64,000 nt of DNA. Source: Photobacterium sp. TLY01 (GTDB lineage: Bacteria; Pseudomonadota; Gammaproteobacteria; Enterobacterales; Vibrionaceae). The translations under genes were made by a program, and so were the position numbers. Below are positions 27,216 to 35,635 of this stretch, piece after piece (the first letter of the stretch is position 1; every line of letters starts with the position of its first letter). The notes beneath the pieces are model-generated. The model worked only from the letters and a program-made list of their open reading frames with translations, was not told the DNA's origin and did not search any database. The stretch is taken from assembly GCF_021432065.1 (NCBI RefSeq), contig NZ_CP090365.1:248001-312000 (forward strand), written 5' to 3'.

Positions 27216-28552
27216 CAGGCCTCCTGAAGCGACTCCGCTTTCACCTGTTGATCTTTCTTGTCGTAACCAAAGTGTTCATAGACCCCTTGATACATCCCAT
27301 AGAACAGCTCGCAGGTGGTATTGATTGCCTCAATCGCTTCCTGTTGCTTTTTCGGGGTATCGCAGAGATCTGCCAACAGCGCCAGACCTTGCTGGACATG
27401 GCCGACATCTTCTTCCTGGTGAACCGAGAAGAACAGCAAATCGGCTTCTTTCAGGTCATACACTTTACCCAGAATATTATGGCGGGCTTCATCTCCCACA
27501 CTTTCCAGGTTCTGCCCCTCACTGGCGACCATGACGGCCGCTGCACCGATGTGGTACAAATCCGGGTTTTTACAGGCAATCAGGCGATAATCAATCAGCG
27601 CCTGCGTTTGAGGTAAAGCAATCGCTGCGTCACGCTCAGTGTCTGAAATGCCCAGTGCCTTGATAAAATCCTGCATCAGCTCAACATGATTTTTGGTATT
27701 CGATAACCGGCCGGTTTCTTCTTCATACATATTGTGCAACAGCGCCCGCTTATGTTTTGGCAAAGGGCAGTGAAAGAACAGATGCTCAATATAGGTCAGG
27801 AAATGTTTCGTGAGCTGATACCCCTGCAACGTGGTGAACTTTAATAAATCGGGATTCGGGTTATTTTCATCCAGCAGATATTTAAACAGGGGATGACCTA
27901 AGGTCAGGTGATTTTCTAATGTCTCACGCATTAATTCGCGAAAATCTTTTTTATGAATAAGTTCAGCGCCAACTGACATCGTTTGACTTCCTTGTTTGTA
28001 GAATGTTTTAAAACGGTTCCAGAGATCAGCGGTTCGTTGTTTCATGAAATGCCCGTCGAATGACTGTCCCTGATAGCGACTGTAATCATTCAGGATTCCA
28101 TAAGTTTCAAAACCACATTTATTCCAGATTCGATGAGCCTTCGAGCCGCCCCGCACATCCAGCGTGAGCAGTTCAACGCCTTGTGCCATGCAAGATTGTG
28201 CGATCGCTGCCAGTGTCTGTTCCAATATGCCCTGGCTGCGGCAATGGGGATGAATCATCCCCTTTTGTAAATCACATATATGTCTGGTGGTTTGCTGATG
28301 GCTTTTTTTAAAGAAGCAGCAAACCACCACTGTGTCGTTTTGCACTCCAATCAGGATCTGCAACACCTGACTGGCGATATCTCTTTCCAGTGACGATAAA
28401 TACCGGCTTGCTTTCTGTTCATCAAAGCTGGCGTCAAAACCTAAAATAGCATCGTCAGCCTGGCTGAGTTTCAGCAGTTCAATCAGCGACTGCTGGTAGT
28501 CCGAGAACAATTCAACACTATTAATCAGCACGTAAGAAAGAGATTCAGACAC
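27215..28552 (-). CDS. GNAT domain fused to haem-oxygenase-like diiron oxidase (HDO)
   Basis: A 445-residue two-domain protein. Residues 1-175 look like a GNAT acyltransferase (HPHCRSQGILEQTLAAIAQ as the acetyl-CoA loop, KAHRIWNKCGFETYG at the end). Residues 195-430 look like the helical iron-containing HDO family. Candidate iron ligands are in the expected order: Glu in EEETG (277-279), His289, Glu345, and the H-x3-D-x2-H motif His378, Asp382, His385. Known HDO enzymes (UndA, SznF, BesC, CADD) perform C-C cleavage or N-oxidation on amino or fatty acids. First gene of the operon with an MFS carrier and a PLP enzyme. The fusion is unusual and the substrate is unknown. Confidence 0.8.
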   Translation of the reverse strand: MSESLSYVLINSVELFSDYQQSLIELLKLSQADDAILGFDASFDEQKASRYLSSLERDIASQVLQILIGVQNDTVVVCCFFKKSHQQTTRHICDLQKGMIHPHCRSQGILEQTLAAIAQSCMAQGVELLTLDVRGGSKAHRIWNKCGFETYGILNDYSRYQGQSFDGHFMKQRTADLWNRFKTFYKQGSQTMSVGAELIHKKDFRELMRETLENHLTLGHPLFKYLLDENNPNPDLLKFTTLQGYQLTKHFLTYIEHLFFHCPLPKHKRALLHNMYEEETGRLSNTKNHVELMQDFIKALGISDTERDAAIALPQTQALIDYRLIACKNPDLYHIGAAAVMVASEGQNLESVGDEARHNILGKVYDLKEADLLFFSVHQEEDVGHVQQGLALLADLCDTPKKQQEAIEAINTTCELFYGMYQGVYEHFGYDKKDQQVKAESLQEA

Positions 28553-28672
28553 AACAATTTCCTGTGGGTGTGGTTATCAATCGAATGATAAATAAGTTGC
28601 GTCAATGCTATTAACCATTGAATCAGTTTCATAGCGTAAAAAGAGACATTTTTTCACCAGAAAAGTGACATT

Positions 28673-29137
28673 TCAGCGCGATCCGGCTGTCCCTCTCCAG
28701 CGCCAGAGTCCTTTATTGACCAGTTGACCAACCAGCACCATCACCACTGCGCCAATCAATACCGGCGTGATCAGAAACGACCAGCTCTGCCCGGTCAGCA
28801 TGATCAGAAGCGGATTCGCACCCGCTGGCGGATGAGTCGTTTTGGTCAGCAACATGACAGAAACCGCCAGACCTGAAGCCAGTGCCAGCGTGAATGGCGT
28901 GACGCCGATAAAGCTGACAAAAAACACCCCAATTAATGCTGTTAACAAGTGGCCGGCGATTACATTCCTGGGCTGTGCTAACGGGCTGTCCGGCACCCCG
29001 AAGACCAACACCGCCGTCGCCCCAAAAGGGGCCATCAGCCACAATCCGGCCGACGTCAGGTTCTCTGCCAGCGACAATAATCCGATAGCCACCGCCGCAC
29101 CCAGCCCGGATATCAACGCAATCCCGTATTGATTCAT
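28673..29137 (-). CDS. HPP family membrane protein
   Basis: A 154-residue integral membrane protein with four to five hydrophobic segments. It carries the family motif THPPAGANPLL near residue 105, preceded by LMAPFGATAVLVFGVPDSPLAQPRNVIAGH. HPP proteins have been linked to nitrite transport in chloroplasts and cyanobacteria; the role here is not shown. It is divergent from a TetR gene across two matching operators, so it is the probable target of that repressor. Confidence 0.9.
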   Translation of the reverse strand: MNQYGIALISGLGAAVAIGLLSLAENLTSAGLWLMAPFGATAVLVFGVPDSPLAQPRNVIAGHLLTALIGVFFVSFIGVTPFTLALASGLAVSVMLLTKTTHPPAGANPLLIMLTGQSWSFLITPVLIGAVVMVLVGQLVNKGLWRWRGTAGSR

Positions 29138-29161
29138 TTTTTACTCCTTCTCCGATAAAAG

Positions 29162-29211
29162 GTAGACCGATCTGTCTACTCTGAAAAAGCAGAGTAGACA
29201 AGTCAGTCTAC
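29162..29211. promoter_or_regulatory. Paired TetR operators in the HPP/TetR divergon
   Basis: Two identical-arm palindromes, GTAGAC-N6-GTCTAC, at 29162-29179 and 29194-29211. They are also inverted relative to each other through GTCTACTCTG (29174-29183) and CAGAGTAGAC (29190-29199). They sit between the divergent HPP and TetR start codons, where the repressor would cover both promoters. Confidence 0.85.
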
Positions 29212-29245
29212 TGATGTCAAGATGCTTTTCAGTACAGGAGGATGC

Positions 29246-29824
29246 ATGAGTACGACAAGGTCATTGAAAACAGATAAAAAACAGCTGCTGACAGATACCG
29301 CACTCAGCCTTTTTTACCGTCATGGCATTCATGCAGTGGGGATTAACGAAGTGCTGAAAGTCTCTGGGGTCGCAAAGAAAACGCTCTACAGTTATTTCAG
29401 CAGTAAAGACGACCTCATACTCGCGGCACTGGCAGCACGCGACGAAATTTTTATGACGTGGCTGGCACAGCAATTAGCGCCGGCAAGCAATGATGAAGAA
29501 GTGATCACCTTTCTGTTCAAGGGCTTGAGCGATTGGTTCCATGGACGGGTGCCGGCATTAAGCCCTTTTCGCGGCTGTTTTTTTATCAACGCATCGGCTG
29601 AATTCAGTGAAGAAAACACCGCGATTACCGACTATTGCCGCGAACACAAATGCAAAGTCCGGGCGCTGATTCAGCAACACCTTCACGCACCGGACGACAT
29701 CTTGCTGGATACCATTTGCCTCTTGAAAGAAGGCGCCATTGTGTCGGCATTTGTCGGGAAAGATCTGGATGCGGCAGAGAAGTGCGTGGGTGTACTAATG
29801 ACGCTTATCCCAAAATCAGGCTAA
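29246..29824 (+). CDS. TetR/AcrR-family regulator
   Basis: A 192-residue repressor. The N-terminal helix-turn-helix is LLTDTALSLFYRHGIHAVGINEVLKVSGVAKKTLYSYFSSKDDLILAAL; the C-terminal ligand domain is helical (residues 60-190). The ATG at 29246 follows a strong AGGAGG site; an upstream in-frame ATG at 29222 lies too close to the second operator to be likely. It is divergent from the HPP gene and probably autoregulated at 29162-29211. Confidence 0.9.
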   Translation: MSTTRSLKTDKKQLLTDTALSLFYRHGIHAVGINEVLKVSGVAKKTLYSYFSSKDDLILAALAARDEIFMTWLAQQLAPASNDEEVITFLFKGLSDWFHGRVPALSPFRGCFFINASAEFSEENTAITDYCREHKCKVRALIQQHLHAPDDILLDTICLLKEGAIVSAFVGKDLDAAEKCVGVLMTLIPKSG

Positions 29825-29867
29825 GCAGAAACACACGGCTGCGTCGTATTGTATTGCGTGCCACCAC

Positions 29868-30590
29868 CTAATCAGAGAGATAGTACTCAACCGTCGACAC
29901 CACTCTGACTTTCTTAATATGCGGATTATTTTTATCGCGCGCACTGATTGAAAACTGTCCCTGCGACGCTTTACGGATTTTGCCTAGTGTGCTGTCAGAG
30001 TCCGAGGCAAATTTCTGCGCCACTTCGCGGGCGTTTCGGGTAGCTTCTTCGATCATCTCAGGTTTAATGGCGTTCAAACGGGTGAAGAGATATTCAGTCT
30101 GGGTTTGATAGGCATCACCGGTAAAAACAATCCCTTGCTTACCCAGTTCAGAGAGTGAACCCATGACATTACGTACTGTATCAATATGGGTGGAGTACAC
30201 AGTGACGGTCTGCATCGCGGTATAACGATACTGCGCCTGCACATCGCTGCCATATTGCTGGGCGGATTTATCCGTGATCGCAGGAGTGGAGACAGAAATC
30301 TCATCAACACCGATGCCATTGCCCCTCAGGTAAGATCGGATCTGCGATGTCTGGCCATCCAGCATCTGATACAGTTCGGTGAGATCATTACTCGCGACAT
30401 TGTACTGAATCGGCCAGATCACAATATCGGCCGGATATTCTCTTTCCGATAAACCTTTCACCGTCACACTGCGATCAAGCTGCTTATAGCTCAGCGCAGC
30501 ATGACCAAGCAGATATCCCAACAGCGCCAGCCCGAGTAAAATACACACTCCCAGCACCGCAAAACCAATTCTGTCCTGCTCTTTTTGCAT
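29868..30590 (-). CDS. SIMPL domain (DUF541) protein, membrane-anchored
   Basis: A 240-residue protein with one N-terminal membrane segment (IGFAVLGVCILLGLALLGYLLGHAAL) and a periplasmic SIMPL domain starting RSVTVKGLSEREYPADIVIWPIQYNV and ending ARDKNNPHIKKVRVVSTVEYYL. E. coli YggE is a relative, linked to oxidative stress; its activity is unknown. The start at 30590 follows AAGGA. An in-frame ATG at 30620 is less likely. Confidence 0.88.
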   Translation of the reverse strand: MQKEQDRIGFAVLGVCILLGLALLGYLLGHAALSYKQLDRSVTVKGLSEREYPADIVIWPIQYNVASNDLTELYQMLDGQTSQIRSYLRGNGIGVDEISVSTPAITDKSAQQYGSDVQAQYRYTAMQTVTVYSTHIDTVRNVMGSLSELGKQGIVFTGDAYQTQTEYLFTRLNAIKPEMIEEATRNAREVAQKFASDSDSTLGKIRKASQGQFSISARDKNNPHIKKVRVVSTVEYYLSD

Positions 30591-30690
30591 GTCGATTCCT
30601 TGTCTGAAAATTGGCAGCAAGTACCAGCCAGTTTTTTCTCATGTAAATGAAATATAGGAGGAAAACATTAACCGTGAGCGACCAAGATCA

Positions 30691-30716
30691 AAAAACGCAG
30701 CCGAAGCTGCGTTTTT
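30691..30716. terminator. Bidirectional terminator
   Basis: Perfect 11-bp arms AAAAACGCAGC and GCTGCGTTTTT around CGAA, with T-runs on both strands. It lies 26 bases downstream of the NAD-binding protein gene on the minus strand. Confidence 0.85.
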
Positions 30717-30741
30717 CCATCCAAAGGCAGGGACGGCGGGA

Positions 30742-31383
30742 TCAGGCATAAGCCAGGGTGAAGCGGCGGTTGATGAAGGCCGGAGATTCCAGCTCATCAA
30801 CCATGGCTTTTGCGTAGTCTTCAACTGAAATCTGACTGTTACCTGCCGCGTCCGTGAGCAACTGATCTGTGCCCAGCTGATACTGGCCGGTCCGCTCGCC
30901 CGGTGCAATCATGGCCGCCGGAGACAGCATGGTCCAGTTCACGCCTTGCTGGGCACGCAGGGCATTCAGTGCGTATCTTGCCCCTTCTGCCGTGGCTTTG
31001 TATTCTGCCGGAAACTCTGGCGTATCAATCAGTTGTACACCGGGTGCAACTTCCAGAGAGCCCGCGCCACCCACAACCATCAGGCGATTGGCCTTTGCAG
31101 CTTGTGCTGCCGCCAGAATGCTGTCGAAACCCTGAGCAAAGTAACCGGCGACATCCGTTTGTGCGTGTCCGGAAAATGCGCTCAGTACGGCATCGTAACC
31201 GGCCAGTTGCGCCGTCAGTGCCTGGGTATCCTGCACATCGGCTTTTAGAATCGTCAGGCCGGGTTGTGTTGCCAGACGCTCTGGACGACTGACCAGTGCG
31301 GTCACCTGATGACCACGGCTCAGTGCTTCTTCACGCAGGGCTGAACCAATAAAACCACTTGCGCCAATGATTGCAATCTTCAT
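30742..31383 (-). CDS. NAD(P)-binding oxidoreductase, NmrA/SDR type
   Basis: A 213-residue Rossmann-fold protein beginning MKIAIIGASGFIGSALREEAL, with the nucleotide-binding GASGFIG at residues 7-13, VVGGAGSLEVAPG in the middle and ISVEDYAKAMVDELE near the end. It resembles the YwnB/NmrA-like group of NAD(P)H-binding proteins that handle quinones or act as redox sensors. The start at 31383 has GAGGA upstream; an in-frame extension to 31503 overlaps the divergent LysR gene. It is a likely LysR target. Confidence 0.88.
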   Translation of the reverse strand: MKIAIIGASGFIGSALREEALSRGHQVTALVSRPERLATQPGLTILKADVQDTQALTAQLAGYDAVLSAFSGHAQTDVAGYFAQGFDSILAAAQAAKANRLMVVGGAGSLEVAPGVQLIDTPEFPAEYKATAEGARYALNALRAQQGVNWTMLSPAAMIAPGERTGQYQLGTDQLLTDAAGNSQISVEDYAKAMVDELESPAFINRRFTLAYA

Positions 31384-31494
31384 GATGTTGTCCTCAATTG
31401 TTTTCGTTGATGGACACATTGTGCGATGAAAGATTGATTTGAAAAATACGCCGTTGGATAATTCACTGTTATTGATTCCATAACAGTCAGCAAG

Positions 31495-32400
31495 ATGAGC
31501 CACGCACTTGATCTCAATACCCTGCCCTTATTCATTGCCACCGTTGAGGCAGGATCATTTACGGCTGCGGCCGAGAAGCTGGGCTGTACGAAAACCAAAA
31601 TCAGCCTGAATATCAAAGCGCTTGAAGCTCATCTGGGTTCTGCGCTGTTTAACCGGACCACACGACAGGTCACCCTGACGGAAGCAGGACAACAGCTTTA
31701 TCTGGCCTGCCAGCCATTGCTGACAAAGCTGGACGAAACACTCAGCGAAGCCAGTACCAGTGCGCAAGCTCTGTCTGGCACCCTGCGGATCACGGCGCCT
31801 GTGGATCATATGGCACTGATGCTGGCTCCCGCTGTGGCCGCTTTTTCAAAACGACATCCAAAGCTCACGGTTGAGTTGCGGGGCGGCGATAAGGTGTCGG
31901 ACATGGTGCGTGACGGGATTGATTTAGCCATTCGGATGGGATGGCTGAAAGATTCCAGCCTTCGGGCGCAGAAACTGGGCGAGTTTGAGCAGCGTGTGAT
32001 GGCTTCTGCCGGATATATGCAGGAAATGGGCAGACCACAGCATCCGAGCGAACTGAAGCATCATCGCTGGATTGAATTTTCGCCCCTGCCAAGCGCGCTG
32101 ACCTGGACGTTCACCCGGGCAGACGAACAGGTTCAGGTTCAGATGCAAAGTCATGTTCGGGTCGACAACACCAGTACCATGCGCAGCCTGATCAAAAGTA
32201 ACGCGGGATTGTCGGTGATTGCGACCCATTTTGGCGAAAACGATCCGGAATTAGTGCCCTTGTTCACCGACTGGCAATTACCCAGAGGCGGGATTTACGC
32301 CGTATTCCCGCCGGGCGCTTTTATTCCGGCGAAAGTCAGAACCTTTGTTGAATTTTACCGGAGATGGCTGACGCAGCGGATGAATAAAGCTCCGTCATGA
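31495..32400 (+). CDS. LysR-family regulator
   Basis: A 301-residue LysR protein. Its HTH is LPLFIATVEAGSFTAAAEKLGCTKTKISLNIKALEAHLGSALFNRTTRQVTLT. Its effector domain includes LRITAPVDHMALMLAPAVAAF and GIDLAIRMGWLKDSSL. It is divergent from the NAD(P)-binding oxidoreductase gene, with a 111-base gap between starts. The likely role is control of that gene in response to an electrophile or redox cue. Confidence 0.9.
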   Translation: MSHALDLNTLPLFIATVEAGSFTAAAEKLGCTKTKISLNIKALEAHLGSALFNRTTRQVTLTEAGQQLYLACQPLLTKLDETLSEASTSAQALSGTLRITAPVDHMALMLAPAVAAFSKRHPKLTVELRGGDKVSDMVRDGIDLAIRMGWLKDSSLRAQKLGEFEQRVMASAGYMQEMGRPQHPSELKHHRWIEFSPLPSALTWTFTRADEQVQVQMQSHVRVDNTSTMRSLIKSNAGLSVIATHFGENDPELVPLFTDWQLPRGGIYAVFPPGAFIPAKVRTFVEFYRRWLTQRMNKAPS

Positions 32401-32427
32401 CAAGCATCAGGCGGACCATAAAGTAAC

Positions 32428-34311
32428 TCACCCATCATGCCACAAGCCCAATTGCTTCAAGCGTTTATAAACCGTATTGCGGCTCACGTTCATTGCTTCA
32501 GCGGTTTTGCTCACATTGCGTCCCAGCGCTTTGTAGACTTTTGGCAAAGCAACCTGCCAGTCATCTTCCAGCAGATCGGATTCGAGGATTTCCGCATCTC
32601 GGGTAATGCCTTTAAGATCCCAGAAAAAATCATCCGGAAGATGCTGAGGTTCTATCACTTTGCCCTCCGCCAGCACAGTGGCCACCCGCAGTACATTATG
32701 CAGCTGACGAATATTGCCGGGCCAGTGGTGCGAATTGAACAACTGCATGACCTCATCACTGATAGTGACAGAACGACCGCCTTCACTCACTTCACCGACC
32801 ACTGACAGTACCACCTGGGCCATATCCTGTCTGTCGCGAAGGGCAGGCAGAGCCACAGTCAGTCCATTGATCCGGTAATATAAATCTTCTCTGAATTGCC
32901 TGGTTTTGATCTCATCACGCAGCGACTGATGCGTGGCACAGACCAGCTGAAAATCCACCGGATAGCTGTCACTACTCCCTAAAGGCGTGACCCGCTTTTC
33001 CTGCAGCACGCGTAGCAGCCTGGCCTGAGTGGCCAGTGGCATATCACCGATTTCATCGAGAAACAGCGTGCCTTTATCGGCACAGCGGATCAGTCCCATG
33101 CTGCCTTTGGGATTGGCGCCGGTAAAGGCACCCTTGACGTAGCCAAACAATTCGGATTCTACCAACTCGGAAGGAATGGCAGCGCAGTTCACCGCCACCA
33201 TCTCAAACGCAGCCCGATGCGAAGCAGCATGAAACGCGCGCACAAACCGCTCTTTTCCCACGCCGGTTTCGCCGTGTATCAATAAGGGAATGTCACGGTT
33301 GAGTACACGTATCGCCTGGTGAACGGCCTTTGCCATCTGCTTATCACCCGTATCCAGATCCGTCAGTGAGGACTCACACTGTGGTGCTTCCTGGGTGGCA
33401 TTACGGGGAAAAGCTACCCCAGACGGTACAGTAGCAGACGGTTCAGCCGGGGCGTTTATCCGGGCAAACAAGGGAAAAGACGTCAATCCGCTGAATGTCA
33501 GCGTAGCGTCCTGCTGCGTTGCCATCAGCGTCTGCAGTGACATGCCGGCTACCATGTCGATGGTGATGCCAGCCAATGGCTTACCCAGCAACAAATCAGC
33601 CCGGCGGTTGGCCGAGACAATTTGTCCCTGAAAATCAAACACCAGCAGTCCGGCCCATTGGCTGTCCAGATTATCCGGGCTGGTATTGAAGACAAACTGC
33701 CAGAAATGCTGACCGTAAGCGGCAAGAATCAGCTGATTTTCAATCGCCTGAGCCATGACTTTCACCATGCCGTGTACCTGAGTCGTTGGCAGGTAAGCAT
33801 CGCTGGATATGTTAAGCACCCCCACTGTCTGACGATGGGGATCCACAATGGGCGAAGCCGAGGCGTTCATAAACCGGTTTTGCAGCAGGAAGTGTTCATC
33901 ACGGCGGATGTCGGTGATCTGCTGCGTGTGTAAAGCTGTGCCTATCGCATTGGTGCCTATCTTTTTTTCCTGCCAGCAGGCCCCGGGTTCAAATAATGCC
34001 GGTGCCATTTGCTGTATGAAAGGCGGATTGCCCCATCGCTCCAGCAAATACCCCTGATGATCCGTGAGAATGACTAAACTGCTGCTGTTGGCGAGCATGC
34101 TCTGAAAACCGGGTAATACCTTCTCGCGGGTGACCGAGACCATCACTTCTGCCAGTTGCCGCTTCTGCTGCCAATGCGAGGGATCAGGAAAATGAAGTGC
34201 AGGTGTCTGGTGACTTTCCAATCCGTAATCCCGGCAACGCTGCCAGGATTCGCAGACAAGGCGATCATCGCTTTGCAGTCTGTTGTCCATGTCGACCTTT
34301 GATTTCCGCAT
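32428..34311 (-). CDS. Sigma-54-dependent activator, AcoR-like
   Basis: A 627-residue activator. Residues 45-200 form a GAF-like sensor typical of AcoR (ACWQEKKIGTNAIGTALHTQQ), followed by a PAS-like region (about 210-270). The AAA+ domain (about 325-560) has Walker A GETGVGKERF, the sigma-54 contact loop GAFTGA and LFLDEIGDMPL. A Fis-type HTH closes the protein (NVSKTAEAMNVSRNTVYKRLKQLG). It is divergent from the glycerol-type ABC operon and a sigma-54-like promoter sits between them, so it is the likely activator of that operon. A start at residue 8 (MDNRL) is possible. Confidence 0.9.
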   Translation of the reverse strand: MRKSKVDMDNRLQSDDRLVCESWQRCRDYGLESHQTPALHFPDPSHWQQKRQLAEVMVSVTREKVLPGFQSMLANSSSLVILTDHQGYLLERWGNPPFIQQMAPALFEPGACWQEKKIGTNAIGTALHTQQITDIRRDEHFLLQNRFMNASASPIVDPHRQTVGVLNISSDAYLPTTQVHGMVKVMAQAIENQLILAAYGQHFWQFVFNTSPDNLDSQWAGLLVFDFQGQIVSANRRADLLLGKPLAGITIDMVAGMSLQTLMATQQDATLTFSGLTSFPLFARINAPAEPSATVPSGVAFPRNATQEAPQCESSLTDLDTGDKQMAKAVHQAIRVLNRDIPLLIHGETGVGKERFVRAFHAASHRAAFEMVAVNCAAIPSELVESELFGYVKGAFTGANPKGSMGLIRCADKGTLFLDEIGDMPLATQARLLRVLQEKRVTPLGSSDSYPVDFQLVCATHQSLRDEIKTRQFREDLYYRINGLTVALPALRDRQDMAQVVLSVVGEVSEGGRSVTISDEVMQLFNSHHWPGNIRQLHNVLRVATVLAEGKVIEPQHLPDDFFWDLKGITRDAEILESDLLEDDWQVALPKVYKALGRNVSKTAEAMNVSRNTVYKRLKQLGLWHDG

Positions 34312-34489
34312 TGATTGCTATCTGGCCGCAGCCAGCCCATTCACCTATTCCTGAACGTTAACTATTGTTCACACTATATTAACAATCAACAGTTCCAACC
34401 TGTTTTTCACGAATGACAAACAAAACAATAAAGACAAAAAAGACTGTGAATCATAAGGATAGTCAGAATTCAAAGATGTTAAAAAAATG

Positions 34490-34505
34490 TGGCATATTTT
34501 TAGCG
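34490..34505 (+). promoter_or_regulatory. Sigma-54-like promoter of the glp ABC operon
   Basis: TGGCATATTTTTAGCG keeps the -24 GG and -12 GC at the required spacing. It matches TGGCA fully and the TTGCW box with one mismatch (TAGCG). It lies about 40 bases before the first ATG, opposite a sigma-54 activator gene. An ATTGTT/AACAAT inverted repeat at 34364-34386 could be the activator site, but this is weak. Confidence 0.55.
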
Positions 34506-34543
34506 TAGTGCTGGTGAGTAACGCACAGGGAGCCAGAACAGCC

Positions 34544-35635
34544 ATGTCGCTCATTTTGGATAAGATCACCCGCACGGTAGACGGGCTCGATTGGATAAAA
34601 GCCGCCAGCCTGGTGCTTGAACCTGGCTCTTTTAATGTATTACTGGGCCGCACGCTGGCCGGAAAAACCTCCCTGATGCGCCTGATTGCGGGTTTGGATA
34701 AACCCACGTCCGGAAACATCTCTTTCAATGGCCGGGATGTGACTGGCATTCCCGTCCGTGAACGAAATATCTCCATGGTGTACCAGCAATTCATTAACTA
34801 CCCCAATCTCACGGTATACGAAAACATCGCCTCGCCGCTGCAACTGGAAAAACTGCCAAAAGCACAGATTGATGCGCGTGTGATGCAGACCGCCCAAATG
34901 CTGCATATTGAAGATTTTCTCAAACGCTACCCGCTTGAATTATCCGGCGGTCAGCAGCAGCGCACAGCCATGGCCCGTGCGCTGGTCAAAGATGCCGACA
35001 TCATTTTGTTCGACGAACCTCTGGTCAATCTCGATTACAAGTTACGTGAAGAGTTAAGGCAGGAAATGAGGGAGCTGTTTGCCTCCCGCAATACCATCGC
35101 GGTTTACGCCACCACTGAGCCCAATGAAGCCCTCGCACTGGGTGGCAATGTGGTGCTCATGCATGAAGGGGAGATCATTCAGTCGGGACAGACCCCTGTG
35201 GTTTATCACAATCCGGCCAGTGTGACCTGCGCAGAGCTGTTCGGCGAACCGCCGATCAATCTGATCAAAGGACAAATCAGTGCGAACAATGTGTCGTTTT
35301 CCGAACACGTCCATTTTGCCCTGAACGATGACTTAAGCGATCTGCCACCCGATCACTACGTCTTCGGCATCCGGCCGAATCACCTGACTTTAGTGCCAAA
35401 CAACGATGACGATCTTGAGCTGGCGGTGGATGTCGAACTGGCCGAAATCAGCGGCAGTGAAACCTTTCTGCATGTGTCTAACCGGGAGTTGTCTATGGTG
35501 CTGCACCTTCCCGGCGTGCATGAATACGCGGTTGACAGCCGTATCAATATTTATGTGCCCACCCATAAGCTTTATGTGTTTTCAAAGGAGCGGCAACTGA
35601 TCCAAGCGGCCCGTTCAGGCTGGGAGCAACAATAA
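34544..35635 (+). CDS. glpS: Glycerol-type ABC transporter ATPase, GlpS-like
   Basis: A 363-residue ABC ATPase. Its Walker A is unusual, LLGRTLAGKTSLMR; it has a normal signature LSGGQQQR, Walker B IILFDEPLVNLD and a C-terminal TOBE-like region. The Q-loop is MVYQQFINYPNLTV. The usual H-loop histidine is replaced (YATTEPNEAL). This pattern is typical of GlpS in the GlpSTPQV glycerol uptake system described in Rhizobium. It pairs with the next ATPase, whose signature is the degenerate one. The start at 34544 has AGGGAG upstream. Confidence 0.87.
   Translation: MSLILDKITRTVDGLDWIKAASLVLEPGSFNVLLGRTLAGKTSLMRLIAGLDKPTSGNISFNGRDVTGIPVRERNISMVYQQFINYPNLTVYENIASPLQLEKLPKAQIDARVMQTAQMLHIEDFLKRYPLELSGGQQQRTAMARALVKDADIILFDEPLVNLDYKLREELRQEMRELFASRNTIAVYATTEPNEALALGGNVVLMHEGEIIQSGQTPVVYHNPASVTCAELFGEPPINLIKGQISANNVSFSEHVHFALNDDLSDLPPDHYVFGIRPNHLTLVPNNDDDLELAVDVELAEISGSETFLHVSNRELSMVLHLPGVHEYAVDSRINIYVPTHKLYVFSKERQLIQAARSGWEQQ

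Noticed and set aside
28553..28672. A sigma-54 promoter or metal box upstream of the HDO operon
   Set aside because: No GG-N10-GC element or known palindrome could be defended in the 120-base gap.
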